In this document: one piece after another, positions 45,863 to 53,795 of the stretch
Position numbering within the stretch: position 1 is the first letter of the stretch
Layout: each line of letters opens with the position of its first letter
Source of the DNA: Micromonospora rhizosphaerae
GTDB taxonomy: Bacteria > Actinomycetota > Actinomycetes > Mycobacteriales > Micromonosporaceae
Direction: 5' to 3'
Length of the DNA stretch: 64,000 nt
Assembly: GCF_900091465.1 (NCBI RefSeq)
Contig: NZ_FMHV01000002.1
Location: forward strand, 4,960,001-5,024,000
Made by a program: the position numbers and the translations under genes
Notes under the pieces: generated by a model
Database searches by the model: none
What the model saw: only the letters and a program-made list of their open reading frames with translations
What the model was told of the DNA's origin: nothing

Positions 45863-47162
45863 CCCGCCGCTGGTCGATGATCCGGCGCATCTTGCCCATC
45901 GACCGTTCCACCCCGTCCGGCTCGATCACCTGCACCGCGACGCTGACCCCGATGGTGTTCTTGACCTGTTCGACCAGCGCCGCGCCGGCCCGGGCCGCCA
46001 CGTCCGGGGCCACCCCGGCCCGGCGCTCCACCTTGACGGTGAGGGTGTCCATCCGGCCCTGCCGGTCCAGCACGCACTGGAAGTGCGGCGACAACGCCGG
46101 GGTACGCAGGATCAGCTCCTCGATCTGGGTCGGGAAGACGTTCACCCCGCGGACGATCATCATGTCGTCGGTCCGCCCGGTGATCTTCTCGATCCGGCGC
46201 ATCGGCCGGGCGGTGCCGGGCAGCAGCCGGGTGAGGTCGCGGGTGCGGTAGCGGACCACGGGCATGGCCTCCTTGGTGAGCGAGGTGATCACCAGCTCGC
46301 CCTGCTCACCGTCGGGCAGCACCTCCCCCGTGACCGGATCGATGATCTCCGGGTAGAAGTGGTCCTCCCAGAGGTGCAGCCCGTCCTTGGTCTCCACGCA
46401 CTCGTTGGCCACGCCCGGGCCCATCACTTCGGACAGCCCGTAGATGTCCACGGCGTGCATGTCGAGCCGCTGTTCCATCTCCCGGCGCATGTCCTCGGTC
46501 CACGGCTCGGCCCCGAAGATGCCGACCTTGAGCGAGGTGGTCCGCGGGTCGACGCCCTGGCGTTCCATCTCGTCCACGATCGCCAGCATGTAGCTGGGGG
46601 TGACCATGATGACGTCCGGCTCGAAGTCGCGGATCAGCATCACCTGACGCTCGGTCATGCCGCCGGAGACCGGGATGACCGTGCAGCCCAGCTCCTCGGC
46701 GCCGTAGTGCGCGCCGAGCCCGCCGGTGAAGAGCCCGTAGCCGTACGCCACGTGCACCCGGTCGCCGGGGCGGCCGCCGGAGGCGCGGATCGACCGGGCC
46801 ATCAGCCGGGCCCAGGTGGTCACATCGTCCCGGGTGTAGCCGACCACGGTGGGGCGGCCGGTGGTGCCGGAGGAGGCGTGCACCCGGGCGACCCGCTCGC
46901 GGGGCACCGCGAACATGCCGAACGGGTAGTTCTCCCGCAGCTCGGCCTTTCCGGTGAACGGGAATTTGGCCAGGTCGGCGAGCTCCCGGCAGTCGTCCGG
47001 ATGGACCCCCGCCGCCTCGAAGGCCCGGCGGTAGTGCGGCACGTTGTCGTACGCGTGCCGCAGCGACCAGCGCAGCCGGTCCAGTTGCAGCGCCCGCAGC
47101 TCGTCCACGGACGCCCGCTCGATCGGCTCCAACTCCTCCGGCCGTGGAGTCCGGTCCTGCAC
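45855..47162 (-). CDS. paaK: Phenylacetate-CoA ligase family enzyme
   Basis: 435 aa from GTG 47162 (GAGGAGGG upstream). AMP-forming acyl-CoA synthetase: P-loop SSGTTGRPTVVGYTRDD, GYGLFTGGLGAHYGAEELGC, A5-like motif YGLSEVMGPGVA and the ligase C-terminal region with RTDDMMIVRGVNVFPTQIEE. It activates phenylacetate or a related aromatic acid to its CoA ester. It lies between an IclR gene and a PaaI thioesterase, all on one strand and likely one operon. No paaABCDE ring oxygenase is nearby, so the true substrate may be another aryl acid. Confidence 0.92.
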   Translation of the reverse strand: MQDRTPRPEELEPIERASVDELRALQLDRLRWSLRHAYDNVPHYRRAFEAAGVHPDDCRELADLAKFPFTGKAELRENYPFGMFAVPRERVARVHASSGTTGRPTVVGYTRDDVTTWARLMARSIRASGGRPGDRVHVAYGYGLFTGGLGAHYGAEELGCTVIPVSGGMTERQVMLIRDFEPDVIMVTPSYMLAIVDEMERQGVDPRTTSLKVGIFGAEPWTEDMRREMEQRLDMHAVDIYGLSEVMGPGVANECVETKDGLHLWEDHFYPEIIDPVTGEVLPDGEQGELVITSLTKEAMPVVRYRTRDLTRLLPGTARPMRRIEKITGRTDDMMIVRGVNVFPTQIEELILRTPALSPHFQCVLDRQGRMDTLTVKVERRAGVAPDVAARAGAALVEQVKNTIGVSVAVQVIEPDGVERSMGKMRRIIDQRRGG

Positions 47163-47247
47163 TGTGCCCTCCTCGGATTTGTTGGCGGCGTTGCGGCCAT
47201 CGTCGTGACGTACCGTACGCCTCGGAATCTTTGCTCGACCAGCAGAC

Positions 47248-47919
47248 TCAACCCAGCCGTTCGACAACGGCGGCAGCGGCAGCGATGACCCGTTTACCCA
47301 GGTCGGCGGGGTCGCTCTCGTCCGCCACATAGACCACGGCCACTGCAGCGGCCACCTCGCCGCGGTTGTCGACCACGGGCGCGGCGACCGACCGCATCCC
47401 GGAGAGCACCTCGCCGTGCGAGGACGCCCACCCGCGCTCCCGCGCTTCGGTGACCCGCTCCGCTTCGCCAGGCTGCGGGGGCCGCCCGGCGAGGACGGCG
47501 ATGCCCGGGGCGCCGAGATGAACCGAGTGCCGCACCCCCGGGCGGTAGGCGACGTGCACGTGGGTCCGGCGCGGCTCCACGCTGGCCAGGGTCACCACCT
47601 CGTCGCCGTCGGGAACCACCAGGAAGGCGGTCATGCCGACGTCGTCGGCCAGGGCGGACAACGCGGGCAGCGCGGCGGACTGCACGGCGGGGCTGACCGA
47701 GCGGGCCAGGGCCGACAGCCCGAAGCCCAGTTCGTACCGGCCGTCCGGCCGGCGGCTGACGAGCCGGTGGGCCTCCAGCGTGCGCACCATGCGGTAGACG
47801 ATCGATCGGTGTACGTCGATGGCCTGGGTGAGCTCGGCGATCGATCGCGGACCGTCGGCGGCGGCGAGCGCCTCCAGGATGCGCAAACCGCGGTCCAGGG
47901 TCTGGGAGTGCGTCACCAT
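47248..47919 (-). CDS. IclR family regulator of the aromatic-acid divergon
   Basis: 223 aa from ATG 47919 (GAGAAGG upstream). N-terminal winged HTH (TLDRGLRILEALAAADG, SIAELTQAIDVHRSIVYRMV) and C-terminal IclR effector domain (GMTAFLVVPDGDEVVTLASV, MRSVAAPVVDNRGEVAAAVA). IclR regulators often respond to aromatic acids or their CoA esters. The gene is divergent from the liv-type operon and 86 bases before paaK on the same strand. TAGTAT (minus strand, 47961-47966) is a plausible -10. Confidence 0.92.
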   Translation of the reverse strand: MVTHSQTLDRGLRILEALAAADGPRSIAELTQAIDVHRSIVYRMVRTLEAHRLVSRRPDGRYELGFGLSALARSVSPAVQSAALPALSALADDVGMTAFLVVPDGDEVVTLASVEPRRTHVHVAYRPGVRHSVHLGAPGIAVLAGRPPQPGEAERVTEARERGWASSHGEVLSGMRSVAAPVVDNRGEVAAAVAVVYVADESDPADLGKRVIAAAAAVVERLG

Positions 47920-47974
47920 GAGGCCCTTCTCGCTCGGGCCCTTGTGTGCCCGATCACACCATACTAGCCTCTCG

Positions 47975-48012
47975 ATTCAATATCGGAACAGGGTGTTCGA
48001 TTATCGGACAAC
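47975..48012. promoter_or_regulatory. Probable IclR operator between the divergent operons
   Basis: Contains the palindrome GAACA-GGG-TGTTC (47986-47998) and two direct copies of TATCGGA (47981 and 48002) exactly 21 bases, two helical turns, apart. The stretch is much less GC-rich than its surroundings. Both the IclR gene and the livK-type gene start within 75 bases. Confidence 0.7.
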
Positions 48013-48071
48013 CCCGTGGCGGCGGAGCCCGGCGGGATCCCGACCGGAGCCGCGACCAGAGGGAGCGAGTG

Positions 48072-49250
48072 ATGGCTAGGACCCGCAGGGTCGGTGTCAT
48101 GACGGCGGCGGCGGCGACGCTGCTGCTCACCATCGCCGGCTGTGCCGAGAAGGACGTCGCGGAAGGCGGCGGCGACAGCAGCGGCCCGATCAAGATCGGC
48201 GCCGTGCTCGACATCACCGGCGCCGGCGCGAGCCTCGGCGTACCCGAGCGCAAGACACTGGAGCTGCTGACCAAGCAGGTGAACCAGGCCGGTGGCATCA
48301 ACGGCCGCAAGATCGAGCTGATCGTCGAGGACAACCAGTCCACCGAGGACGGCGCTGCCAAGGCCATGAACGAGATGGTCAGCAAGAAGGTCGACATCGT
48401 GCTCGGCGCCAGCCGTACCGGCCCGAGCCTGGCGATGCGGCCGGTGGCGGAGTCGAGCAAAACCCCGATGATCTCGCTCGCCGCCAACGTCAAGGTCACC
48501 AAGGGCGCGACGTGGGTCTTCAAGACGGCCCAGAACGACGCGGTCGTGCTGGAGAACATCGTCGAGCACGCGAAGGCCAAGGGCTGGAAGACGATCGGTC
48601 TGCTGCGGGACGCGTCCGGATACGGCGAGGGGGTGGCGGAGACCCTCACCGAGCTCGGCAAGGCCGACGGGATCTCGGTCGTGAAGGTCGAGAAGTTCGC
48701 CCCGGACGCCACCGACTTCACCGCCCAGATGATCAACATCCGCAACGCCAAGGCGGACATGAACCTCATCTGGGGCATCCCGCCGGCGGCCGGGCTCGCC
48801 CAGAAGGCCTACCGGCAGCTCAACATCAGCGCCCCCGTCGTGCAGAGCCACGGCATCGGCAACCAGGTCTTCCTGGACACCGCCGCCGCCAGCGCCGACG
48901 GCCTGGTCGCCCCGCTGGGCCGGCTCCTGGTCGCCGACCAGCTGCCCGACAGCGACCCGCAGAAAACGGTGCTGACCAAGTTCCTCGCCGACTACCAGCA
49001 GGCCTACAACGAGAAGCCGTCCACCTTCGCCGGTCACGCGTACGACGCCTTCCAGCTCGCGATGGACGCGTTCAAGGCGGTCGGCACCGACAAGCAGAAG
49101 GTCCGCGACCACCTGGAGAAGGTCGACGGGTTCGTGGGCGTCACCGGCGTCTACAAGATGACGCCGGAGGACCACTCGGGCCTGACCAAGGAGGCTCTGG
49201 TGCTGGTCACCGTCTCCGGGGGCAAGTGGCAGATCCTGCAGGACAAGTAG
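48072..49250 (+). CDS. Branched-chain-amino-acid-type ABC binding lipoprotein (probably aromatic-acid binding)
   Basis: 392 aa from ATG 48072 (GGGAGCGAG upstream). Signal peptide and lipobox IAGC. Peripla_BP_6 fold: IKIGAVLDITGAGASLGVPE, KTLELLTKQVNQAGGINGRK and IELIVEDNQSTEDGAAKAMN. LivK-like proteins in catabolic clusters often bind aromatic acids rather than amino acids; the neighbours (paaK, monooxygenase) favour that here. First gene of a six-gene operon. Confidence 0.9.
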   Translation: MARTRRVGVMTAAAATLLLTIAGCAEKDVAEGGGDSSGPIKIGAVLDITGAGASLGVPERKTLELLTKQVNQAGGINGRKIELIVEDNQSTEDGAAKAMNEMVSKKVDIVLGASRTGPSLAMRPVAESSKTPMISLAANVKVTKGATWVFKTAQNDAVVLENIVEHAKAKGWKTIGLLRDASGYGEGVAETLTELGKADGISVVKVEKFAPDATDFTAQMINIRNAKADMNLIWGIPPAAGLAQKAYRQLNISAPVVQSHGIGNQVFLDTAAASADGLVAPLGRLLVADQLPDSDPQKTVLTKFLADYQQAYNEKPSTFAGHAYDAFQLAMDAFKAVGTDKQKVRDHLEKVDGFVGVTGVYKMTPEDHSGLTKEALVLVTVSGGKWQILQDK

Positions 49251-49260
49251 CCACCCGACG

Positions 49261-50130
49261 ATGAGCGATCTACTCCAACTCCTCCTGGCCGGCGTCTCCA
49301 TCGGCGCCGTCTACGCCCTGATCGCGATGGGCTTCGTCGCGATCTACACGGTCAGCGAAGTCATCAACCTGGCCCAGGGCGAACTCGTGGCACTGGCGGG
49401 GCTGGTCGCGATCAGCGCGGCGGGCAGCGGTATGCCGCTGCCCGCCGCCATCGTGCTGGCCGTCGTCACCGTCGTGATCGTGGCCGCGCTGATGCAGCGA
49501 CTCGTGATCGCCCCGGTCAAGCGCATGACCACCCTGCTGTCGATCATTCTGACGCTGGGCGTCTCCACCGCGCTCAAGGCCGCCATGCTGCTGATCTGGG
49601 GGCCGGAGGCGAAGGGTCTCACCCCCTTCCCCGGCAGCGACTTCACCGTCTTCGGCGTCGCGGTGCGCGCCCAGTACCTGTGGATCCTCGGCGTCACCGC
49701 GCTCGTCGCGGTCGCCGTGAGCTGGTTCTACGAGCGGACCCTCGCCGGCAAGGCGTTGCGGGCGTGTGCCGAGCAGGCCACGGCCGCGAGGCTCGTGGGC
49801 ATTTCGATCTCCCGGGCGTCGCTGGTCTCCTTCGGCATCGCCGGGCTGCTCGCCTCGATCGCCGGAGTGCTGGCCAGTCCCGTCTACTTCAGCGCCTGGG
49901 ACTCCGGCCTCACGCTCGGGCTCAAGGGCTTCGTCGCCGCCACGCTCGGCGGTCTGACCTCGATCCGGGGTGCGATCGGCGGTGCCCTCCTGCTCGGGAT
50001 CCTCGAGTCGCTCGTCGCCGGCTACGTCGACTCCGGGCTGCGCGACGCGGTCGCCTTCATCGTCCTGATCGTCGTCCTGGTGGTGCGCCCAGGCGGCATC
50101 CTCGGGCAGCGCGCCGTGGCGAGGGTGTGA
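49261..50130 (+). CDS. ABC transporter permease, LivH type
   Basis: 289 aa. Branched-chain-type permease 1 with about eight helices: LLLAGVSIGAVYALIAMGFV at the start, SEVINLAQGELVALAGLVA (the conserved NFAQGE region), and GLKGFVAATLGGLTSIRGAI before the final helices. It begins ten bases after the binding-protein stop and shares one base with the next gene (TGATG). Confidence 0.92.
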   Translation: MSDLLQLLLAGVSIGAVYALIAMGFVAIYTVSEVINLAQGELVALAGLVAISAAGSGMPLPAAIVLAVVTVVIVAALMQRLVIAPVKRMTTLLSIILTLGVSTALKAAMLLIWGPEAKGLTPFPGSDFTVFGVAVRAQYLWILGVTALVAVAVSWFYERTLAGKALRACAEQATAARLVGISISRASLVSFGIAGLLASIAGVLASPVYFSAWDSGLTLGLKGFVAATLGGLTSIRGAIGGALLLGILESLVAGYVDSGLRDAVAFIVLIVVLVVRPGGILGQRAVARV

Positions 50131-52070
50131 TGACGGTACGCATTCCGCAGCCCCGCGGCGGAACCCCGACCACCCGGACCCGCTCCCGGGGCTTCGGCCG
50201 CGGGGAACCGGCCGGCTTCGTCGTCCTGGCGCTGCTGCTGGCGGCATTCCCGCTGCTGGCCTCCGAGTCGGTGGTCAACGTCGGGGTGTACGCGCTGATC
50301 TACGGGCTCGCCGCGATCGGCCTGACCCTGCTGATGGGGCTGGCCGGGCAGGTCAGCCTCGGCCAGGCCGCGTTCTTCGCCATCAGCGCGTACGGGCAGG
50401 CGGTCCTGGTCACCAGGTACCAGGTACCCATGGTGGTCGCCGCGATCATCGCGGTCGGCCTGGCCATGCTCGCGGCGCTGCTGGTGGGCCTGCCGCTGCT
50501 GCGGCTGCGTGGGCACTACCTGGCGCTGGCCACGCTGGGCCTGGGCATCATCGTCACCGTCGCCGCCACCGAGTCCGAGTTCCTCGGCGCCACCTCCGGC
50601 ATCTACGGGGTCTACAAGCCGACCTTCGGCGGGCGCCGCTACGACAGCCCCGCCGAGTACTTCTGGCTGCTCGCCCCGGTGGTCTTCCTGGCGTTGCTGC
50701 TGGCCCGGAACATCGTCGCCGGGCGGATCGGCCGCGCCCTCGGCGCGGTCAACGACTCCGAGGTCGCCGCCGAGTGCCTGGGCGTCGACACGTTCCGCCT
50801 GCGGCTGCAGGTCTTCGTGCTCTCCGCCGGCTTCGCCGGACTGGCCGGCGTCGCGTACGTGCACTGGATCGGGGTGGTCAACCCGAACGCGGCGAACTTC
50901 CCGCTCTCGGTGGAGTTCCTGCTGATGTCCGTGCTCGGCGGCCTGGGCAGCGTGTGGGGCGCCATCATCGGCGCGTTCGCGGTCGAACTGCTCGACGAGG
51001 GGCTGCGCAGCCTCATCCCCACCCTGGTCCCCGGCGCCGAGGGAGAGGTGCAGCTGGTCGGGTTCGGCGTGGTGCTCACCGCGGTCATCCTGTTCGTACC
51101 GGGCGGCATCCACGAGGTGTGGCGGCGGCTGCTCGCCCGCCTCCAACGTCCGGCGCCGGCCAGCGACGAACCGGCCGCGGTCGGCACCGACGTCGAGGTG
51201 GACGCGGCGCCCCTGCTCGCCCGGGAGGGCCGGCCCGCGGCGGGGGCACCGCTGCTGCAGGTCCGCGACCTGACCCGCCGCTTCGGCGGCGTGACCGCCG
51301 TGAACGCGGTGTCCTTCGACGTACGGGCCGGCGAGATCTTCGCCCTGATCGGCCCGAACGGAGCCGGGAAGACCACCTGCTTCAACATGATCAGCGGCGT
51401 CCTGACGCCGTCGGCGGGCTCGGTGCGACTGGGCGACACCCGCATCGACGGTCGGAAGCCACACGTCTTCGCCCGGGCCAGGGCGACGCGGACCTTCCAG
51501 AACCTGCAGATCTTCCGCTCCACCACGGTGCGCGGCAACGTGTCGGTCGGTCGCCACCTGCGCAGCGGCGCGGGCATGCTGCGCGGGGCGCTGTCCTTGC
51601 CGGCCCGTGCCGAGGAACGCCAGATCCAGCGATCCGTCGACGAACTGCTGGCCCTCACCGGCCTCGCGGCGGACGCCGACCGGCCGGCGGCGGACCTGCC
51701 GTTCGGCCGGCAGCGGCAACTGGAGATCGCCCGAGCTCTCGCCCTCGAACCCGATCTGCTGCTGCTCGACGAGCCGATGGCCGGCCTCTCCGGCGCGGAG
51801 CGCCACGACCTGGTCCGGCTGCTGCGCCGGCTGCGCGCCGGTGGCATGGCGATCGTGCTGGTGGAGCACGACGTGGAGGCGGTGCTGGCCCTCGCCGACC
51901 GGGTCGCGGTGCTCGACGACGGGCACCTGATCGCCCTCGGGACCCCGGACGAGGTGCGGCAGGACCCGGCGGTGCTGGCCGCCTACCTCGGGGTGGGCGA
52001 CGATCAGGAGGAAGTCGTCGCGTCGGCGCCCGGCGCCGACGGCGAACCGGCCAGGAAGGACGGTGCGTGA
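50130..52070 (+). CDS. Fused ABC permease-ATPase (LivM-LivG)
   Basis: 646 aa from ATG 50130, sharing one base with the previous stop. Residues about 25-330 are a LivM permease (LTLLMGLAGQVSLGQAAFFA, LRLRGHYLALATLGLGIIVT), followed by a ~45-residue Ala/Pro/Glu linker and a LivG ATPase (about 375-615) with Walker A GPNGAGKTT, signature-region LPFGRQRQLEIARAL (LSxGxQ altered to LPFGRQ), Walker B LLLLDEPMAGL and switch His in VLVEHDVEAV. Fusion fixes a 1:1 permease-ATPase stoichiometry. The frame is continuous, so this is a natural fusion and not a sequencing join. Confidence 0.92.
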   Translation: MTVRIPQPRGGTPTTRTRSRGFGRGEPAGFVVLALLLAAFPLLASESVVNVGVYALIYGLAAIGLTLLMGLAGQVSLGQAAFFAISAYGQAVLVTRYQVPMVVAAIIAVGLAMLAALLVGLPLLRLRGHYLALATLGLGIIVTVAATESEFLGATSGIYGVYKPTFGGRRYDSPAEYFWLLAPVVFLALLLARNIVAGRIGRALGAVNDSEVAAECLGVDTFRLRLQVFVLSAGFAGLAGVAYVHWIGVVNPNAANFPLSVEFLLMSVLGGLGSVWGAIIGAFAVELLDEGLRSLIPTLVPGAEGEVQLVGFGVVLTAVILFVPGGIHEVWRRLLARLQRPAPASDEPAAVGTDVEVDAAPLLAREGRPAAGAPLLQVRDLTRRFGGVTAVNAVSFDVRAGEIFALIGPNGAGKTTCFNMISGVLTPSAGSVRLGDTRIDGRKPHVFARARATRTFQNLQIFRSTTVRGNVSVGRHLRSGAGMLRGALSLPARAEERQIQRSVDELLALTGLAADADRPAADLPFGRQRQLEIARALALEPDLLLLDEPMAGLSGAERHDLVRLLRRLRAGGMAIVLVEHDVEAVLALADRVAVLDDGHLIALGTPDEVRQDPAVLAAYLGVGDDQEEVVASAPGADGEPARKDGA

Positions 52071-52801
52071 TGCTGGACGTCTCCGGGCTGAGCGCGGGGT
52101 ACGACAAGCTCCAGGTCCTGCACGAGATCGACCTCGCCGTCGCCGACGGTCAACTGCTCGCCGTCATCGGGGCCAACGGCGCGGGCAAGAGCACCCTGCT
52201 GCGGGCGCTCTCCGGGCTGCTGCGGCCCTCGGCCGGGCGGATCACGCTGGCCGGGCGGGAGCTCACCGGGCTGAGCGCCGAGGCGATCGCGGCGGCCGGG
52301 CTGGCCCACGTACCCGAGAACCGGCTGGTCTTCCCGTCGCTGACGGTGTCGGACAATCTCGCGCTGGGCGGCTGGACCCGGCGCCGCGACGGGACGGCGG
52401 TGGCCGCCCGCCGGGCCCAGGTGCTGGAGCTGTTTCCGCGGCTCGCCACCCGGCTCGACCAGCCGGCCGGCACGCTCAGCGGCGGCGAGCAGCAGATGGT
52501 GGCGATCGGACGCGGCCTGATGGCCGGACCGAAGGTGCTCGTCCTCGACGAGCCGAGCCTGGGCCTGGCGCCCCGGCTGGTCGGGGAGATCTTCGCCGCG
52601 CTGGCCCGGCTGAAGGCCGAGCACGAGCTCGCCATCGTGCTGGTGGAGCAGAACGCCCGGGCCGCGTTCCGGGTCGCCGACGAGGTGGTCGTCATGGACC
52701 GGGGACGGGTCGTGGCGACCGGCTCCCCCGCCGTGCTCGCCGACGACGACCGGGTCCGCAGCGCGTATCTCGGTGGGAACTACTCGACCGCGACGTCCTG
52801 A
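52070..52801 (+). CDS. ABC transporter ATP-binding protein, LivF type
   Basis: 243 aa from ATG 52070, one-base overlap with the fused gene (TGATG). Walker A GANGAGKST, signature LSGGEQQMVAIGRGL, Walker B VLVLDEPSLGLAP and VLVEQNARAAF with Gln-Asn in the LivF style. Forms the second ATPase of the importer and would dimerise with the LivG half of the fusion. Confidence 0.93.
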   Translation: MLDVSGLSAGYDKLQVLHEIDLAVADGQLLAVIGANGAGKSTLLRALSGLLRPSAGRITLAGRELTGLSAEAIAAAGLAHVPENRLVFPSLTVSDNLALGGWTRRRDGTAVAARRAQVLELFPRLATRLDQPAGTLSGGEQQMVAIGRGLMAGPKVLVLDEPSLGLAPRLVGEIFAALARLKAEHELAIVLVEQNARAAFRVADEVVVMDRGRVVATGSPAVLADDDRVRSAYLGGNYSTATS

Positions 52802-52826
52802 CGTCGCCCGACAGAAAGGAGAGGCC

Positions 52827-53795
52827 GTGACATCCGTGGCCAAGCCGTTCGCCTCGTCGGCGGATGTGCAGGAGAAGACCGAGACCCTCGAGGTGATCGC
52901 CGACGGCGTGTACGCCCTCACCGCCGAGGGCGACCCGAACGTCGGCGCGATCGAGGGCGAGGACTTCGTCGTGGCGTTCGAGGCCCGGGCCACGCCGGTG
53001 ATGGCCCGCCGCTGGCTGGACAGGCTGCGTGAGCACACCGACAAGCCCGTCAAGTATCTGTTGCTCTCGCACTACCACGCGGTGCGGGTGCTCGGCGCGT
53101 CCGCGTTCGACGCCGACGTGATCATCGCCCACGACCAGACCCGGCGGCTCATCGCCGAACGCGGCCGGCAGGACTGGGAGTCCGAGCGGGGCCGGATGCC
53201 GCGACTGTTCACCGGTGAGGAGACGGTCCCCGGGCTGACCTGGCCGGATGTCACCTTCACCGACCGGCTGACCATCGACCTCGGCGGCGGCCGGGGCGAG
53301 GTGGTGCTGCAGTACTGCGGCCGGGGCCACACCGCCGGCGACATCGTGCTGTGGCTGCCCCGGCAGCGGGTGCTCTTCGCCGGCGACCTGGTCGAGGCGC
53401 AGGCGGCGCTCTACACCGGGGACGCCTTCCACGCCGACTGGTCCACCGGCACGCTGGACCGGGTCCGCGAGTTCGGGGCGGAGGCCCTGGTCGGCGGTCG
53501 GGGCGCGGTGGCCAACGGACGGGCGGCGGTCGACGCCGCCATCGACCAGACCCGGGACTTCCTGCTGGTGATGCGGGAGAAGGTCGGCGAGGTGCACGCG
53601 GCCGGCGGCTCCCTCAAGGACGCCTTCGAGAGCACCCACGCCACTCTCGCTCCCCGGTACGGCAGGTGGCCGATCTTCGAACACTGCCTGCCGTTCAACG
53701 TGCAGCGGCTGTGGGACGAACTCGACGGTGTCGACTGGCCGCGTATCTGGACGGCCGAGCGGGACCGTGAGGTGTGGAACGAGCTGCAGGGATGA
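52827..53795 (+). CDS. Metallo-beta-lactamase fold hydrolase with altered metal motif
   Basis: 322 aa from GTG 52827 (AAAGGAGAG upstream). MBL fold: the canonical H-x-H-x-D-H is SHYHAVRVLG here (His82 and His84 kept, Asp86 to Val and His87 to Arg), while His168 (GRGHTAGD) and Asp187 (FAGDLV) are kept. So site 1 is nearly complete but the Asp/His ligands of the second metal are missing, suggesting one metal or another reaction. Relatives in catabolic clusters hydrolyse lactones or CoA esters. It is coupled to the FAD monooxygenase (ATGA overlap). Confidence 0.85.
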   Translation: MTSVAKPFASSADVQEKTETLEVIADGVYALTAEGDPNVGAIEGEDFVVAFEARATPVMARRWLDRLREHTDKPVKYLLLSHYHAVRVLGASAFDADVIIAHDQTRRLIAERGRQDWESERGRMPRLFTGEETVPGLTWPDVTFTDRLTIDLGGGRGEVVLQYCGRGHTAGDIVLWLPRQRVLFAGDLVEAQAALYTGDAFHADWSTGTLDRVREFGAEALVGGRGAVANGRAAVDAAIDQTRDFLLVMREKVGEVHAAGGSLKDAFESTHATLAPRYGRWPIFEHCLPFNVQRLWDELDGVDWPRIWTAERDREVWNELQG

